A stretch of DNA of 64,000 nucleotides from Deinococcus sp. YIM 134068 (GCF_036543075.1 NZ_JAZHPF010000010.1:62001-126000), one strand, 5' to 3'. Positions 45,574 to 55,439 are shown, numbered from the stretch's first letter. Numbers and translations are program-made. The notes: generated from the sequence alone by a model not told the origin.

Positions 45574-46586
45574 GCGGGCCGTTCCTCCCGCACAGTTCCG
45601 TCCTGCCCCGCCCGTAGGCGTTCCTCCCACGCCAAGGCGTCGCGGATGCCCTCCTCCAAGCTCCGCTCGGGCCGCCAACCCAGCAGCCGGGCCGCGCGGC
45701 CCGTGTCCGCGTAGGCCCCCGCCGTGTCGCCGGGCCGCCGTCCGCCCACCCGCACCGAGAGCGGCAGCTCCGTCACCGCCCGGAAGGCGTCCACGAACTC
45801 GCGCACCGTGACGCCCGACCCGGACCCCACGTTGATCACCGTGTAGCCCGGCCCCGCGCCGTTCACGTAGTCGAGCGCCGAGAGATGCGCCTGGGCGAGG
45901 TCCCAGACGTGGATGTAGTCGCGTACGGGCGTGCCGTCGCGGGTGGGGTAGTCGTTCCCGTTGATCACGAACTCGCCGCCGCCTGCGGCCACCAGCCCCG
46001 TGAGCTTCCCCAGGATGTGCGACGGGTCGGGCTTGTAGGCACCCGAACGTAACGCCGGGTCGGCGCCCACCGGGTTGAAGTACCGCAGCGCCACCGCCGA
46101 CGCCCCGAACTCGGCGCACAGGTCACCCAGTACCGTCTCGAACATCAGCTTCGAGCGGGCGTAGGGACTGAGGGGTTCGGTGGGTGCATCCTCGGTCAGC
46201 CCGCGCGAGCCGTCCCCTCCCCGGTACACCGCCGCCGTCGAGCTGAAGATCACCCGCCGCACGCCCCGCCTCAGCACCTCCTCCAGCAGCGCCGTCGCCT
46301 TGCACAGGTTCTCCCGGTAGTACAGGGACGGCAGGCGCGTGGACTCCTCCACGTCGATGCGCGCCGCGAAGTGCATCAGGGTCGAGAGGTCGGGGTGTTC
46401 GGCAAAGATGCGGTCCAGCAGCGCCGCGTCCGCGATGTCCCCCACGTAGAGGGGGTGGCCCGCCGAGAACTCCGCCCGCCCCTGGACCAGCGAGTCCAGC
46501 ACCACGGGTACGGCGCCCGCGTCTGCCAACGCCGACACCACCGTGCTGCCGATGTAGCCCGCGCCGCCTGTGACGAGGACCTTCAC
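45570..46586 (-). CDS. galE: UDP-glucose 4-epimerase
   Basis: A 338-residue GalE, which interconverts UDP-glucose and UDP-galactose. The NAD motif is VLVTGGAGYIGSTVV, the serine is in IFSSTAAVYRG, the catalytic YxxxK is SPYARSKLMFE, and LRYFNPVGADP is the family motif. The start GTG 46586 overlaps the TGA of an upstream GC-rich fragment (GTGA), the join found throughout this operon. It lies just downstream of the AT-rich cassette. Confidence 0.92.
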   Translation of the reverse strand: MKVLVTGGAGYIGSTVVSALADAGAVPVVLDSLVQGRAEFSAGHPLYVGDIADAALLDRIFAEHPDLSTLMHFAARIDVEESTRLPSLYYRENLCKATALLEEVLRRGVRRVIFSSTAAVYRGGDGSRGLTEDAPTEPLSPYARSKLMFETVLGDLCAEFGASAVALRYFNPVGADPALRSGAYKPDPSHILGKLTGLVAAGGGEFVINGNDYPTRDGTPVRDYIHVWDLAQAHLSALDYVNGAGPGYTVINVGSGSGVTVREFVDAFRAVTELPLSVRVGGRRPGDTAGAYADTGRAARLLGWRPERSLEEGIRDALAWEERLRAGQDGTVREERPA

Positions 46587-46622
46587 GCCCGGCCTCCCAG
46601 TTCCGCCGCCTCACGCAGCAAT
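46583..46622 (-). pseudogene. GC-rich 3' remnant of a replaced gene
   Basis: Between the AT-rich glycosyltransferase stop (46668) and galE lies a GC-rich tail encoding LLREAAELGGRA and a TGA that overlaps the galE GTG start. In base composition, amino-acid content and overlap it matches the end of a native operon gene. It appears to be what is left of the gene replaced by the AT-rich cassette. It is too short to name a family. Confidence 0.5.
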
Positions 46623-46667
46623 AAGAGGTTGTGACTGATTTCATGGGTTATGTTCTTTAACATAAGA

Positions 46668-47750
46668 TTATCTCCCACTTCTTGATTCATAAACCTGAAG
46701 CCAGATATCAATGATAGCGTCAATTCCATAAAGCGTATCAACCCTGTTTTTAAGCCTATTCCCCATATCAAACATTTCATCACTGTTCATTCTTATAAAA
46801 CTGGACATATAGTAAGCTAAGGCAAAAGGATTATGCGGCGGTACTACAAATCCATCAATACCGTTTCGGACTATTTCTGAATTGCCGCCAACATCTGTGA
46901 CAACACAAGGCATAGCGGATGTAGCTGCTTCCAGTAGAGCCATAGGCAGTCCCTCATTTTGAGAGGACATGACAAAGACATTCGATTCATCCATCAACTT
47001 ATATACTTCTCTGGTCAGTCCGAGAGTCACCACTCTCTCTCCCAATCCTAAGTTATTTATCAACTCATCCACTTCCTGCCTTAGTTCTCCGTCGCCAGCT
47101 ATCAAAACACGAAAATCATATCCTTGTATAGAGAGAAGCTTGGCCGCCCATATGAGGTTAGGATAGTCCTTGTCCCACACTATTCTTCCAACAGCTAAGA
47201 AGGTAAATATGTTCTGCTCGCTCCTAACACGCCTTTTTGAAAGTAGACGTGAGTATATTCCGTTGGGTATTGATCTAGACTTCGATTTTAAAATTAGCTT
47301 CTTCTGCTCATATAATTCCAAAGATTTTCTGCTGACATTAGTAGTTAAATCGGGTATATTTTTTGTCAAAGTGTATACTAGTTCCCGAAGTCGACCTCCC
47401 TCTCGTGTGCTATGAGCCGTCGATATTAAAAAGTGTGTGTCACATATAGGGCGCATTAATCTAGTGAATACGTTGGCATGGAACATATGTGCATGTACAA
47501 CGTCAGGGGAGAGGCGTCGTACATATAAGATGTAACTTAGGACCTCTCTATACACACAGGTGAGATTCCCAAGATTTATGCTAAATACGTCGATCTCGAG
47601 AGATTTTAGGTGTTCGGCGTATTGCTTAGGAGGAGTCAGAGAAATAACAGTCACAAAGTGACCTCTCCTCTTATACTCGATTGCCATTCTTACAACTTGA
47701 GCTTCCGCACCGCCAAAATCGAGACCTGTGATTACAAGAGCAATCTTCAT
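46668..47750 (-). CDS. Glycosyltransferase family 4 (AT-rich cassette)
   Basis: A 360-residue GT-B glycosyltransferase. It begins MKIALVITGLDFGGAEAQVVRMAIEY, the typical acceptor-side start, with DVVHAHMFHANVF. The donor domain has FLAVGRIVWDKDYPNLIWAA and the EX7E motif QNEGLPMALLEAATSAMPCVVTD. It adds one sugar of the repeat unit, with linkage unknown. AT-rich, unlike the neighbouring GC-rich GT4. Overlaps the next gene upstream by 4 nt. Confidence 0.88.
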   Translation of the reverse strand: MKIALVITGLDFGGAEAQVVRMAIEYKRRGHFVTVISLTPPKQYAEHLKSLEIDVFSINLGNLTCVYREVLSYILYVRRLSPDVVHAHMFHANVFTRLMRPICDTHFLISTAHSTREGGRLRELVYTLTKNIPDLTTNVSRKSLELYEQKKLILKSKSRSIPNGIYSRLLSKRRVRSEQNIFTFLAVGRIVWDKDYPNLIWAAKLLSIQGYDFRVLIAGDGELRQEVDELINNLGLGERVVTLGLTREVYKLMDESNVFVMSSQNEGLPMALLEAATSAMPCVVTDVGGNSEIVRNGIDGFVVPPHNPFALAYYMSSFIRMNSDEMFDMGNRLKNRVDTLYGIDAIIDIWLQVYESRSGR

Positions 47751-48802
47751 AACGATATATCCTTCATAATAGAGGAAAGTTCCGTTGCAATACGTCTATG
47801 GTCAAAATATTTCATTACTACGGACCTCCCCTCATTCCCATAAATTTCTCTAAGGTAATTACTTTCGATTAAACTGGTAAGAGCATCTATCCACTCGACA
47901 CTTTTACCCGCAGAAAATCCTACGCATCCCATACTCAAGACATCTCGATTCATTCCTACCGGACTTACAACTACCGGCAGGCAACAGGACATATAAGTTA
48001 GCATTTTATAGCTACATTTTGCCCTTTCCCATTCGGTATCGGCAAGTGGCATTATTCCTATAGAGGAACTTTGTAGGCCCTCGACCTCAGATTGAGGCGT
48101 CCATTTCTCAAAGAGGTATTGATTAGGTTTGATATATTTAAATATTGGCGGTGAGTCTGATATAATCTTTAACTTCCAACTACTTTTGGTTTCGAGCAAG
48201 ACATGCAACTCTTTTTCAATTCCATAAACGTACTTGAGTCCACTGCTTGATCCAGACCAAACAATAACCTCTTCCCTCTGTGAGGTTGGGCCAGGTGTAA
48301 ATTTAGCTGTGTTCACGGACGTTGGCAATATCACGATGCGAGGAGCCCATGCCGAAAGATGGTCGGCTATGTAAGCGTTACCGGCTATTAAAACTTCACA
48401 CCTTCCAACAATTTTTTTAATTGAGCCCAATCTAGAACTAGTCCAAATAGCATCATCAACGTCAAATGCAAAGGGAATCCTTATCAAAGCTTCCCCAGAA
48501 ATGAGAGTTGATATCATCTCCCTTTGTACTAAAGCAGAGGTGTAACTTCCGGAAGATAGAGACGCCAATAGCCTTTCAATATAAGACTGTAGGAGCCAAG
48601 CAGGACGTTGGGATAATTTGCTAGGTGGATAAGAGCCATATCTCGCTCTCGAAATTTTCACGATTGTGTTCAAATTAGGTTCACCGTTTATAAATTCCGC
48701 CAATTGATCAACCCTAAAGCGTGCAGAGGGGACTGATTCTCCCTGCGTATAAGCTATGACCTTATATATTCTTTCTTCCACTTCTACTCCTGTTAGCTGC
48801 AT
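47747..48802 (-). CDS. Glycosyltransferase (GT4-like, AT-rich cassette)
   Basis: A 351-residue predicted glycosyltransferase. It has the FDVDDAIWTS segment seen in a branch of GT4-like proteins, VIVWSGSSSGLKYVYGIEKEL at the start of the donor domain, and IGIMPLADTEWERAKCSYKMLTYMSCCLPVVVSPVG, the equivalent of the EX7E region. The N-terminal start is uncertain because the first 14 residues overlap the polymerase gene by 41 nt. The acceptor sugar is unknown. Confidence 0.78.
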   Translation of the reverse strand: MQLTGVEVEERIYKVIAYTQGESVPSARFRVDQLAEFINGEPNLNTIVKISRARYGSYPPSKLSQRPAWLLQSYIERLLASLSSGSYTSALVQREMISTLISGEALIRIPFAFDVDDAIWTSSRLGSIKKIVGRCEVLIAGNAYIADHLSAWAPRIVILPTSVNTAKFTPGPTSQREEVIVWSGSSSGLKYVYGIEKELHVLLETKSSWKLKIISDSPPIFKYIKPNQYLFEKWTPQSEVEGLQSSSIGIMPLADTEWERAKCSYKMLTYMSCCLPVVVSPVGMNRDVLSMGCVGFSAGKSVEWIDALTSLIESNYLREIYGNEGRSVVMKYFDHRRIATELSSIMKDISL

Positions 48803-50045
48803 CTTCCTTGAACAACCTTTTCTTCAAGTGACCAATCGCCGTGCTCAAAAACATGAAGAGAAAAATTACTAATAGGAATTTAATGTTAACCAACGAACCA
48901 TACAGAATAGAGTCACTAAAAATGGTTCCAACAAGACCGACACACAAGATCGCATACATTACCAACACCTCTATCTTTATTGTTGAATAAATATATGCAA
49001 TACCATATAACGCTCCAAGTACAATAAATATTATTGTAGCACCAACAGTAGAATATTCCTTAATCAGGGGAAAGAATATAGTGTAAACGTTTGTAAGCCT
49101 ATCTGTGCTAATGGATGTCCAGGGAAAGTGTATGTCCCTTGATTCAATGTCAAAACCCAAACGCTGAGGAATTACAGAAAGGGCGTTTTGTACATTTTGA
49201 TGGTTTTCGAACAACAATATCTCATCGAAGTTGTTAGCGAACGCGACCGTGCCTCCAACTATGTAGTCTAGCGCCGCCGTAGTAATTCTCTCACTTGTGC
49301 CATAACTTCTAAGTCCGGCAAAATTAACCATAAATAAACCTGCTATTAAAACAGATAGACCTCCTCCTAGCATAATTACCAAGGCTGGAACCTCCTTCTT
49401 TGGTCGCATTGCCATGAACAGAAAGCTGTTTGCCATCACAACGTTTAACAAAGGTATTTTAGATCCAGTGTAGAACGCGTATGCTAGGGCAGTAAGGAAC
49501 GTGATTGAAAACAATAAAGCAGTGCGCCAACTCTTCAACTTAAGGTAAACGGCAAACGCAAACATACTATTTACCAAACTAATAAGTACAAAGTTTGATA
49601 AAAGCGTATCGCCGCTTTCACCATCTAGGCTGTTGCGCCTTATTTGATATAATATGCTGAGGCCACTTTCGATATTCTGAGACTGTTGATTTATGTAAGA
49701 TGGAAGGAGAGACAAACATACGATCGTCACAATGAACGCAACAAATTCTAGATTCTCCGACACGTTTAAATTCCTTTTCAGCCTACGCTTACCCACTGCT
49801 ATAGATAGGATGAGTGCCGATATACAAAACAACGAAACCATTATTATTATATAAGCGATTATCTCTAATTTAATTTCATTAAACATACTCCTTGAAAAAT
49901 AAATGAGAATCATAACAGATCCCCAGACTCCAGATAATATAGCCGAAGGATGTAATATTGATTTGAATATCATAACTGTGAGCGTTACTAGTATAAGAGG
50001 CAGAATGCAAAAGATTAGCATCACTTTATACCACCCCCAGCCCAA
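48762..50045 (-). CDS. wzy: Oligosaccharide repeat-unit polymerase (Wzy-like)
   Basis: A 427-residue, very hydrophobic protein with about eleven to twelve membrane helices and a sizeable loop in the second half (RSYGTSERITTAALDYIVGGTVAFANNFD ... FPWTSISTDRLTNVYTIFFPLIKEYSTVG), as in Wzy polymerases of the OafB/WzyE-like O-antigen polymerase class. These have little sequence conservation, so the call rests on topology and its place beside a Wzx flippase and glycosyltransferases. It would join lipid-linked repeats outside the membrane. MLIFC at 50021 is an alternative start. Confidence 0.75.
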   Translation of the reverse strand: MGWGWYKVMLIFCILPLILVTLTVMIFKSILHPSAILSGVWGSVMILIYFSRSMFNEIKLEIIAYIIIMVSLFCISALILSIAVGKRRLKRNLNVSENLEFVAFIVTIVCLSLLPSYINQQSQNIESGLSILYQIRRNSLDGESGDTLLSNFVLISLVNSMFAFAVYLKLKSWRTALLFSITFLTALAYAFYTGSKIPLLNVVMANSFLFMAMRPKKEVPALVIMLGGGLSVLIAGLFMVNFAGLRSYGTSERITTAALDYIVGGTVAFANNFDEILLFENHQNVQNALSVIPQRLGFDIESRDIHFPWTSISTDRLTNVYTIFFPLIKEYSTVGATIIFIVLGALYGIAYIYSTIKIEVLVMYAILCVGLVGTIFSDSILYGSLVNIKFLLVIFLFMFLSTAIGHLKKRLFKEDAANRSRSGRKNI

Positions 50046-51253
50046 ATTCTATACCAATACACCATATTGAAGATAAATATGATGCTGTAGGAGCAAGCGG
50101 ATACATATGATGCTCCCATAGCGCCATAATTTGGAACTATCAAAATATTAGCCGATAGGAATAACACGGATACAAGACCAGTTATGAGTGAGTTGATTCT
50201 CACGGCTCCGGAAGTAACCCAAAGTGGAGCAAATAGTGCCATGGAAACAATCCCGAAGGAGGAAAAACTTAGCACCGAAAGATATCTAGACGCTGCTGAA
50301 TACTCTCCTCCAAATATAATGTAAATAATATTATTAGAAAAGTAGGTGAGAGTAAGGCAGAAGATACCAGCAATTACAATGCTCATTCCCAATGCGAACG
50401 CTATGATATTCCTCCCATCCGTTTGGGAAGTAGAAAGACTTGAATATGTCATGGAGGATATAGTTTGCGGCAGGATCGATATTGATATCAAGACTTGGGC
50501 TGCTACCTGATATAAGGCCAGCTCCACTTTTGATGATGAAATTCCTATAATAAGTTGATCCAATTGCGACATAGTGGCCGCAGCAACCAAGCCCATGTGT
50601 ATAGGGAGGGCGTACTTCAACATAGAGATGAAATCGCCCCACTTCATTTTTAAAAATAACTCTGATGCACTTGATTGCACGCTCATCAGGATGATAATAA
50701 TCAAACCACAAGCAATCGAAAGAACTACATGAAATGGTGAACGTGCGACTGCAAGAGAGGCGAAGGTTAGAACAAGCGTGACAGTTCTGCCCACAATCGA
50801 TGCAAAATTATAATTGTTAAGCTTGGACCCTCTAATTGAAACAGAGCGAGCCACAAACTCTACTACCTGCATGCCAGCGGCAAGAGAAATGCCTAAAGAT
50901 GCGCCAATTCTATTTATTAAATTCACATCTTCTAAAATCATGAATGAAAATACAACACCCGCAAACATACAGATTGGGAATATAATTAAGCTTGAATACC
51001 ATATTTTATCTGCCTCTACTTGCATCATTTTTTTGTGAAACACGACATCCCACAAGCTTAAGCCTACAAATAGAGATATAATGTTGAAAAGATTGAGGTA
51101 CATCGCCAATTCTCCGCGAGACTCTACGGTGAGTAGTCGTGCAGATACAATGGAAATAGCAAACATCGAAGCTGCGGTGTAAACTCTTGCAGTTAAAGTT
51201 CCAGCAAATTGAGCAAAGATGTAGAAATACCTTTTGCTACCCCTTATCTGCAT
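50021..51253 (-). CDS. wzx: Oligosaccharide flippase (Wzx, MOP superfamily)
   Basis: A 410-residue membrane protein with about twelve helices, of the MATE/MOP exporter superfamily polysaccharide branch. The N-terminal part RVYTAASMFAISIVSARLLTVESRGELAMYLNLFNII and later WGDFISMLKYALPIHMGLVAAATMSQLDQLIIG, followed by YQVAAQVLISISILPQTIS, are family hallmarks. It flips lipid-linked repeat units across the membrane. Start ATG 51253 lies 17 nt inside the end of the rmlC-like gene, so translation is coupled across the cassette border. Confidence 0.88.
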   Translation of the reverse strand: MQIRGSKRYFYIFAQFAGTLTARVYTAASMFAISIVSARLLTVESRGELAMYLNLFNIISLFVGLSLWDVVFHKKMMQVEADKIWYSSLIIFPICMFAGVVFSFMILEDVNLINRIGASLGISLAAGMQVVEFVARSVSIRGSKLNNYNFASIVGRTVTLVLTFASLAVARSPFHVVLSIACGLIIIILMSVQSSASELFLKMKWGDFISMLKYALPIHMGLVAAATMSQLDQLIIGISSSKVELALYQVAAQVLISISILPQTISSMTYSSLSTSQTDGRNIIAFALGMSIVIAGIFCLTLTYFSNNIIYIIFGGEYSAASRYLSVLSFSSFGIVSMALFAPLWVTSGAVRINSLITGLVSVLFLSANILIVPNYGAMGASYVSACSYSIIFIFNMVYWYRIWAGGGIK

Positions 51254-51776
51254 CCCACAACTCCTCCCCGAAATGGTTCCAGGGCAGGCGTCCCTCGTTG
51301 GGGTCCTCGAGGTTGAACTGGGCGTCCATGCTGTAGAGCAGCGTCGCTCCCTGTTCTCCGGCCTGGTAGCCGTGGGCCACGCCGCTGGGGATATACACCA
51401 GTGTGGGTTGCTCACCACTCAGCACCAGCTTGCGGCGCACGCCGAGGGTCAGGCTTCCGGCGCGGCAGTCCACCAGCCATACCGTAAGCTGTCCCGCAAT
51501 GACGCACCAGACCTCGTTCTGCTCCTCCTTCACATGGATGTGAAAGGCGTTGATGCGGCCCGGAGCGGCCCACGACACGCTGATCTGGCGGGGCACGAGC
51601 TGACCGGGGAGGCCCTGCACGCCCTCACCACCCAGCCGCAGGTACTCCATGAAGGCGCCGTTCTCGCTCCGGTTCTTGCGGAGGGGATGGGTCCAGACAC
51701 CCGCGATGGCGGGAGCGGGCGGGTAGGTCTCGAAGCTGAGAATGTCGTTGTATTCGGGGGCCAGTTCTATCTTCAT
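51237..51776 (-). CDS. rmlC: RmlC-like cupin (dTDP-4-dehydrorhamnose 3,5-epimerase family)
   Basis: A 179-residue cupin of the RmlC superfamily. [46 protein letters not shown] holds the conserved catalytic histidine region, and [26 protein letters not shown] the second half, including the tyrosine. It differs from textbook RmlC at RGLHYQ, so it may epimerise one position only or act on another dTDP sugar. It is GC-rich except for its last codons, where the AT-rich cassette begins. Overlaps rmlA by 4 nt. Confidence 0.8.
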   Translation of the reverse strand: MKIELAPEYNDILSFETYPPAPAIAGVWTHPLRKNRSENGAFMEYLRLGGEGVQGLPGQLVPRQISVSWAAPGRINAFHIHVKEEQNEVWCVIAGQLTVWLVDCRAGSLTLGVRRKLVLSGEQPTLVYIPSGVAHGYQAGEQGATLLYSMDAQFNLEDPNEGRLPWNHFGEELWDADKG

Positions 51777-52687
51777 GGGGTGCGTCTGCCTTCCCGGGCG
51801 AGCTTAAGGAGGTAACGCCCATACTGATTTTTGGCGAGGCGCTGTCCCTGCTCGCACAGCTCGTCGGTGCTGATCCAGCCGTGCCGCCATGCCACCTCCT
51901 CGGGCGAGGCGATCTTGAGGCCCTGGCGGTGCTCGATGGTCTGGATGAAGTGGCTGGCCTCCAGCATGCTCTCGTGGGTGCCGGTATCCAGCCACGCGAA
52001 GCCCCGGCTCATCACCTGCACGTCGAGCAGGCCCCCTTGCAGGTACGCCGTGTTCACGTCGGTGATTTCCAGCTCGCCGCGCGCCGAGGGCCGCAGCCCC
52101 CTGACGATGTCCACCACGTTGCGGTCGTAGTAGTACAACCCGGTCACGGCGAAGTCCGATCTCGGGGCGGCAGGTTTCTCCTCGATGGACAGCACCCGGC
52201 CCGCGTCGTCGAAGTCCACCACCCCGTAGCGTTCGGGGTCGCTGACCTGATAGGCGAAGACGGTCGCGCCCTCGGCCTTGCGGCTAGCACCCTCCATCAA
52301 CTCGGAGAGGTCGTGCCCGTAGAAGATGTTGTCCCCCAGGATCAGGGCGCTGTCGTGCCCGGCCACAAACTCCTCGCCGATGAGAAAGGCCTGCGCCAGC
52401 CCCTCGGGCCTCGGCTGCACGGCGTACTCCAGTCGCAGGCCCCACTGGCTCCCGTCGCCGAGCAGTTGCCGGAAACGCGGCGTGTCCTCGGGTGTGGAAA
52501 TAACCAGAATGTCGCGGATGCCGCCCAGCATCAGGGTCGTGAGCGGGTAGTAGATCATCGGCTTGTCGTAGACGGGCAGGAGCTGCTTGGAGACGGCCAG
52601 GGTCGCCGGGTACAGCCGGGTGCCGCTCCCGCCCGCGAGGATGATGCCCCGGCGTGACCGGATGCCGCCCAACGAAGCGTCCGTCAT
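51773..52687 (-). CDS. rmlA: Glucose-1-phosphate thymidylyltransferase (short form)
   Basis: A 304-residue nucleotidyltransferase making dTDP-glucose from dTTP and glucose 1-phosphate, the first step of dTDP-rhamnose synthesis. The opening [37 protein letters not shown] is the RmlA signature, followed by [13 protein letters not shown] and [19 protein letters not shown]. Overlaps rmlB by 4 nt. A second, long-form enzyme is encoded at 55655 on the other strand. Confidence 0.95.
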   Translation of the reverse strand: MTDASLGGIRSRRGIILAGGSGTRLYPATLAVSKQLLPVYDKPMIYYPLTTLMLGGIRDILVISTPEDTPRFRQLLGDGSQWGLRLEYAVQPRPEGLAQAFLIGEEFVAGHDSALILGDNIFYGHDLSELMEGASRKAEGATVFAYQVSDPERYGVVDFDDAGRVLSIEEKPAAPRSDFAVTGLYYYDRNVVDIVRGLRPSARGELEITDVNTAYLQGGLLDVQVMSRGFAWLDTGTHESMLEASHFIQTIEHRQGLKIASPEEVAWRHGWISTDELCEQGQRLAKNQYGRYLLKLAREGRRTP

Positions 52688-53709
52688 CTCGCCGCATTCC
52701 CCGCAAGGCGCTCGGCGTACTGGCGGTCGTAGTACTCCCGGAACTCCCCGTTACGGATGGGTTCCCACCACGCGCGGTTCTCCGCGTACCAGCGCGCGGC
52801 CTCGGCCACCGCCTGCCGGGGGTCGTACCTCGGCTCCCAGCCGAGCGCGCGCAGCTTGTCCACGTTCATGGAGTAGCGGCGGTCGTGGCCCGGGCGGTCG
52901 GCGACGTGCCTCACGAGGCTGTGGTCCTTGCCTAGCGTCCTCAGCACGATGTCCACCATCTCCAGATTGGTCATCTCGCGGCCCGTGCCGACGTTGTAGA
53001 CCTCCCCGACCCCGCCGCGCAACAAGACCGCCTCGATCCCGGTGCAGTGATCATAGACATGGGCGTAGTCGCGCATCTGCTTCCCGTCACCGTAGACAGG
53101 CAACGGCTCGCCGAGGATGGCGTTGGTGGAGAAGAGGGGCACGGCCTTTTCCGGGTACTGGTACGTCCCCACATTGTTCGCCCCGCGCGTGATGGTGACG
53201 GGCAGGCCGTAGGTGATGTGGTACGCCTGCACGAGCTGATCCGCTGCCGCCTTGCTCGCCGCGTAGGGGCTGCGGGGCGCGAGGGGGTCGGTCTCGACGC
53301 TGCTGTGCCCGTCGGGAATGTGGCCGTACACCTCGTCGGTGCTGATGTGGTGCAGCCGCAGCCCCAGCTCGCGCGCCACCTCCAGCAGGACGTGGGTGCC
53401 GCGCACATTCGTCTCCGTGAAGACGAGCGGCCCGAGGATGCTCTGGTCCACATGCGTCTCGGCGGCGAAGTTGACGATCAGCCGAACGTCGTTCTCCCGG
53501 CAGGCCGCGCGCACGGCGTCCAGGTCGGCGATGTCGCCCCTCACCAGCGAGAGGGTGGGGCGGTCCCACAGCCCGGCGAGGTTCTCCTCGCGGCCCGCGT
53601 AGGTCAGCTTGTCGTACACGACCACGCGGTCTTCGGGGTGGTGCTCCAGCCAGTAGCGGACGAAGTTGCTGCCGATGAAGCCGCAGCCACCCGTGATGAG
53701 GAGGGTCAT
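52684..53709 (-). CDS. rmlB: dTDP-glucose 4,6-dehydratase
   Basis: A 341-residue extended SDR converting dTDP-glucose to dTDP-4-keto-6-deoxyglucose. It has [27 protein letters not shown], the catalytic STDEVYG (Asp/Glu), [14 protein letters not shown] (Tyr/Lys), and [16 protein letters not shown]. Full length and intact. Overlaps the tyrosine-kinase gene by 4 nt. Confidence 0.97.
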   Translation of the reverse strand: MTLLITGGCGFIGSNFVRYWLEHHPEDRVVVYDKLTYAGREENLAGLWDRPTLSLVRGDIADLDAVRAACRENDVRLIVNFAAETHVDQSILGPLVFTETNVRGTHVLLEVARELGLRLHHISTDEVYGHIPDGHSSVETDPLAPRSPYAASKAAADQLVQAYHITYGLPVTITRGANNVGTYQYPEKAVPLFSTNAILGEPLPVYGDGKQMRDYAHVYDHCTGIEAVLLRGGVGEVYNVGTGREMTNLEMVDIVLRTLGKDHSLVRHVADRPGHDRRYSMNVDKLRALGWEPRYDPRQAVAEAARWYAENRAWWEPIRNGEFREYYDRQYAERLAGNAAR

Positions 53710-55334
53710 ACCTTCATTCCTTCCTTGCGCGGCGTGTAGGAGTACGAGTACCCGTAGCTCGACTCCTCACGTGCGTCGGACTTGTTGATGACGAACCCGA
53801 GCAGGTTCAGCCCCGAGCGCTCCGCCCGGCGGATGGCGCTGCGAACGGCCTGGATGTTCGTGCGGCCATACTCGGTGACCATCAGCACGGCGTCGGCGTG
53901 GGCGCCGAGGACCAGCCCGTCGGCGAGGGCGAGCAGGGGCGCGCTGTCGAGGAGCACGATGTCGTACTTCTGCCGCCATAGCCCCAGCGCCCGGCGGATG
54001 TCTGCCTGGTTGAAGACCGAGAGGCTGTCGTGCAGGCCGGGGCCGGCGGGCAGCATGTCCACGCCCTCCTCCACCCGCAGCACCTGCACGTCTTCGGGGT
54101 GGATCAGGGCCTCCTGGGTCGTGCGCACCCCGCCCGTGCCGACGAGTTGATGCCACTCGCCGCCCTCGTGGAACTTCTGCCACACCGCCGCCTGGGTCCC
54201 CCGGCGCAGGTCCGCGTCGATGATCAGGACCCGTTGGCCGCTGGACGCGAAGCCGTCGGCCAGGGTGGCGGTCAGGCTGCTCTTGCCCTCGCCGGGGGCG
54301 GTGCTCGTCATCATCACGACCGGATGCGCCCGGCCCGGCAGCGCGGTGAGCAGGTTCACCCGCAGGAAGCCGATGGCCTCGTACAACCCGGCCTGACGCG
54401 CGGCCCGCACGATGCCGCTGAAGACGATATCGCGCTTGCGCAGCCGGGGAATGACCGCCAGCGTCGGCACGTTGAGGCTCAGCAGGTCGTCTTCCGTGCG
54501 AACGGTGCGGTCGAGGACGGTCAGGAGCGTCACCACCCCGGCGGCGAGGAGCAGCCCCAGGAAGCCCGCCAGCGCCGCATTCCGCAGCGGCCTGGGCGCG
54601 GTGGGCCGGGCGGGTTCCACTGCCCCCGCCAGCAGGCTCAGCACGCCGGTCGCCGAGTTCTCCAGGATGCCGACCTGCGCGAGGTTGTCCTGCACGGTGG
54701 CGCGCCGGGCGATCAGCGTCTGCCGCTCGACGGGCGTCCGTCCCGCCTGCGCGAGTTGCCCGTCGATCTGGAGGAGCTGCGCCTGGAAGCCCGCCTGCGC
54801 CCGGCGCACCGTCTGAAGGGCGCGGCCCGTGTCCCAGGACCGCAGGGCGTCCACGGCGAGGTTGGCGAGGGTCTGCGCCGCCTGCGGAGTGCGGGCGCGG
54901 GCGCGCAGGGTGTAGATGCCGTTCCCACCGGGGTCCAGCCGGGAGGTCAGGGTCATCGTCCGCAGCCGCTGCTCGCTCAGCTCGCGCCTGAGGCGCCCCA
55001 CCAGCCGCTCGCGCTCGGCGGCGGGAATGGCGGCGCTCGTCCCGACGGCCCGGATGAGGGGGGCGATGACCTGGGTGCTTTGCAGGGCCTGGGCGACGGC
55101 CCCCTCGGGCAGGGGCGGGGCCTTGACGACCGCGCTGCCGAAAGGGCCTTCCTGCCCCTGGCTGTTCGCGGCGATCAGGCTGGCATTGGCCTCGTAGACG
55201 GGCGGCTGAGCACGCGACCACACGAAGGCGACGAGGGCGAGCAGCGCCGCCGTGCCCAGAATCCACCCCAGGCGCCGGCGCACGCCCCGCCACAACACCG
55301 CCAGGTCGATCTCCTGCTCGGAACGGTCAGCCAC
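53706..55334 (-). CDS. Wzc-type polysaccharide co-polymerase and tyrosine autokinase
   Basis: A 542-residue BY-kinase fused to a Wzz chain-length domain. TM1 is [17 protein letters not shown] (about 29-45), then a periplasmic helical region, TM2 ([22 protein letters not shown], about 248-270), and the kinase: Walker [10 protein letters not shown], Walker A' [11 protein letters not shown] and Walker [17 protein letters not shown]. The C-terminal tyrosine cluster is [13 protein letters not shown] (about 525-537). Autophosphorylation there controls chain length and export. It is the first gene of the leftward operon. GTG 55334 is the start, with two short ORFs directly upstream. Confidence 0.93.
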   Translation of the reverse strand: MADRSEQEIDLAVLWRGVRRRLGWILGTAALLALVAFVWSRAQPPVYEANASLIAANSQGQEGPFGSAVVKAPPLPEGAVAQALQSTQVIAPLIRAVGTSAAIPAAERERLVGRLRRELSEQRLRTMTLTSRLDPGGNGIYTLRARARTPQAAQTLANLAVDALRSWDTGRALQTVRRAQAGFQAQLLQIDGQLAQAGRTPVERQTLIARRATVQDNLAQVGILENSATGVLSLLAGAVEPARPTAPRPLRNAALAGFLGLLLAAGVVTLLTVLDRTVRTEDDLLSLNVPTLAVIPRLRKRDIVFSGIVRAARQAGLYEAIGFLRVNLLTALPGRAHPVVMMTSTAPGEGKSSLTATLADGFASSGQRVLIIDADLRRGTQAAVWQKFHEGGEWHQLVGTGGVRTTQEALIHPEDVQVLRVEEGVDMLPAGPGLHDSLSVFNQADIRRALGLWRQKYDIVLLDSAPLLALADGLVLGAHADAVLMVTEYGRTNIQAVRSAIRRAERSGLNLLGFVINKSDAREESSYGYSYSYTPRKEGMKV

Positions 55335-55371
55335 GGCGGTTGCCTTCCGAACGTCTTGCGAAAGTCGTCAT
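55327..55371 (-). CDS. Short upstream ORF 2 before the wzc-type gene
   Basis: It encodes [14 protein letters not shown]. Its ATG overlaps the stop of upstream ORF 1 (ATGA) and its stop lies 8 nt inside the kinase gene. It could be a coupling ORF or the remains of a frameshifted kinase N-terminus. Confidence 0.25.
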   Translation of the reverse strand: MTTFARRSEGNRRG

Positions 55372-55439
55372 CCCGGGCAGCCTCTCGGGCTGCGAAGGGC
55401 AAAGCTGTGGCCCACTAGGGCCGACAAGGGGTTGGTCAT
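55368..55439 (-). CDS. Short upstream ORF 1 (leader peptide?) before the wzc-type gene
   Basis: A 23-codon ORF ([18 protein letters not shown]...) with a strong ribosome site (CAGGAGAGA just upstream). Its stop overlaps the ATG of ORF 2. The tidy overlaps suggest translational coupling from this ribosome site into the kinase gene, which has no good ribosome site of its own. Confidence 0.35.
   Translation of the reverse strand: MTNPLSALVGHSFALRSPRGCPG

Larger units (their letters stand above)
46600..51250. other. AT-rich imported exopolysaccharide cassette
   Basis: Base composition falls abruptly to roughly 40% G+C by eye for four genes (two glycosyltransferases, polymerase, flippase) while both flanks remain GC-rich. 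Codons such as ATA, AGA and TTA are common only here. Gene order and direction match the host operon. This is the usual pattern of a variable glycan-assembly cassette acquired by transfer. I see no transposase or attachment repeats at the borders. Confidence 0.88.

Noticed and set aside
46583..46783. 66-codon ORF between galE and the AT-rich glycosyltransferase
   Set aside because: Most of it is a shadow of the glycosyltransferase end. Only its GC-rich tail is kept, as a gene remnant.
53767..55293. 508-codon minus-strand frame overlapping the wzc-type kinase
   Set aside because: It is the same strand but another frame. The kinase frame has all Walker motifs, membrane helices and the tyrosine tail.
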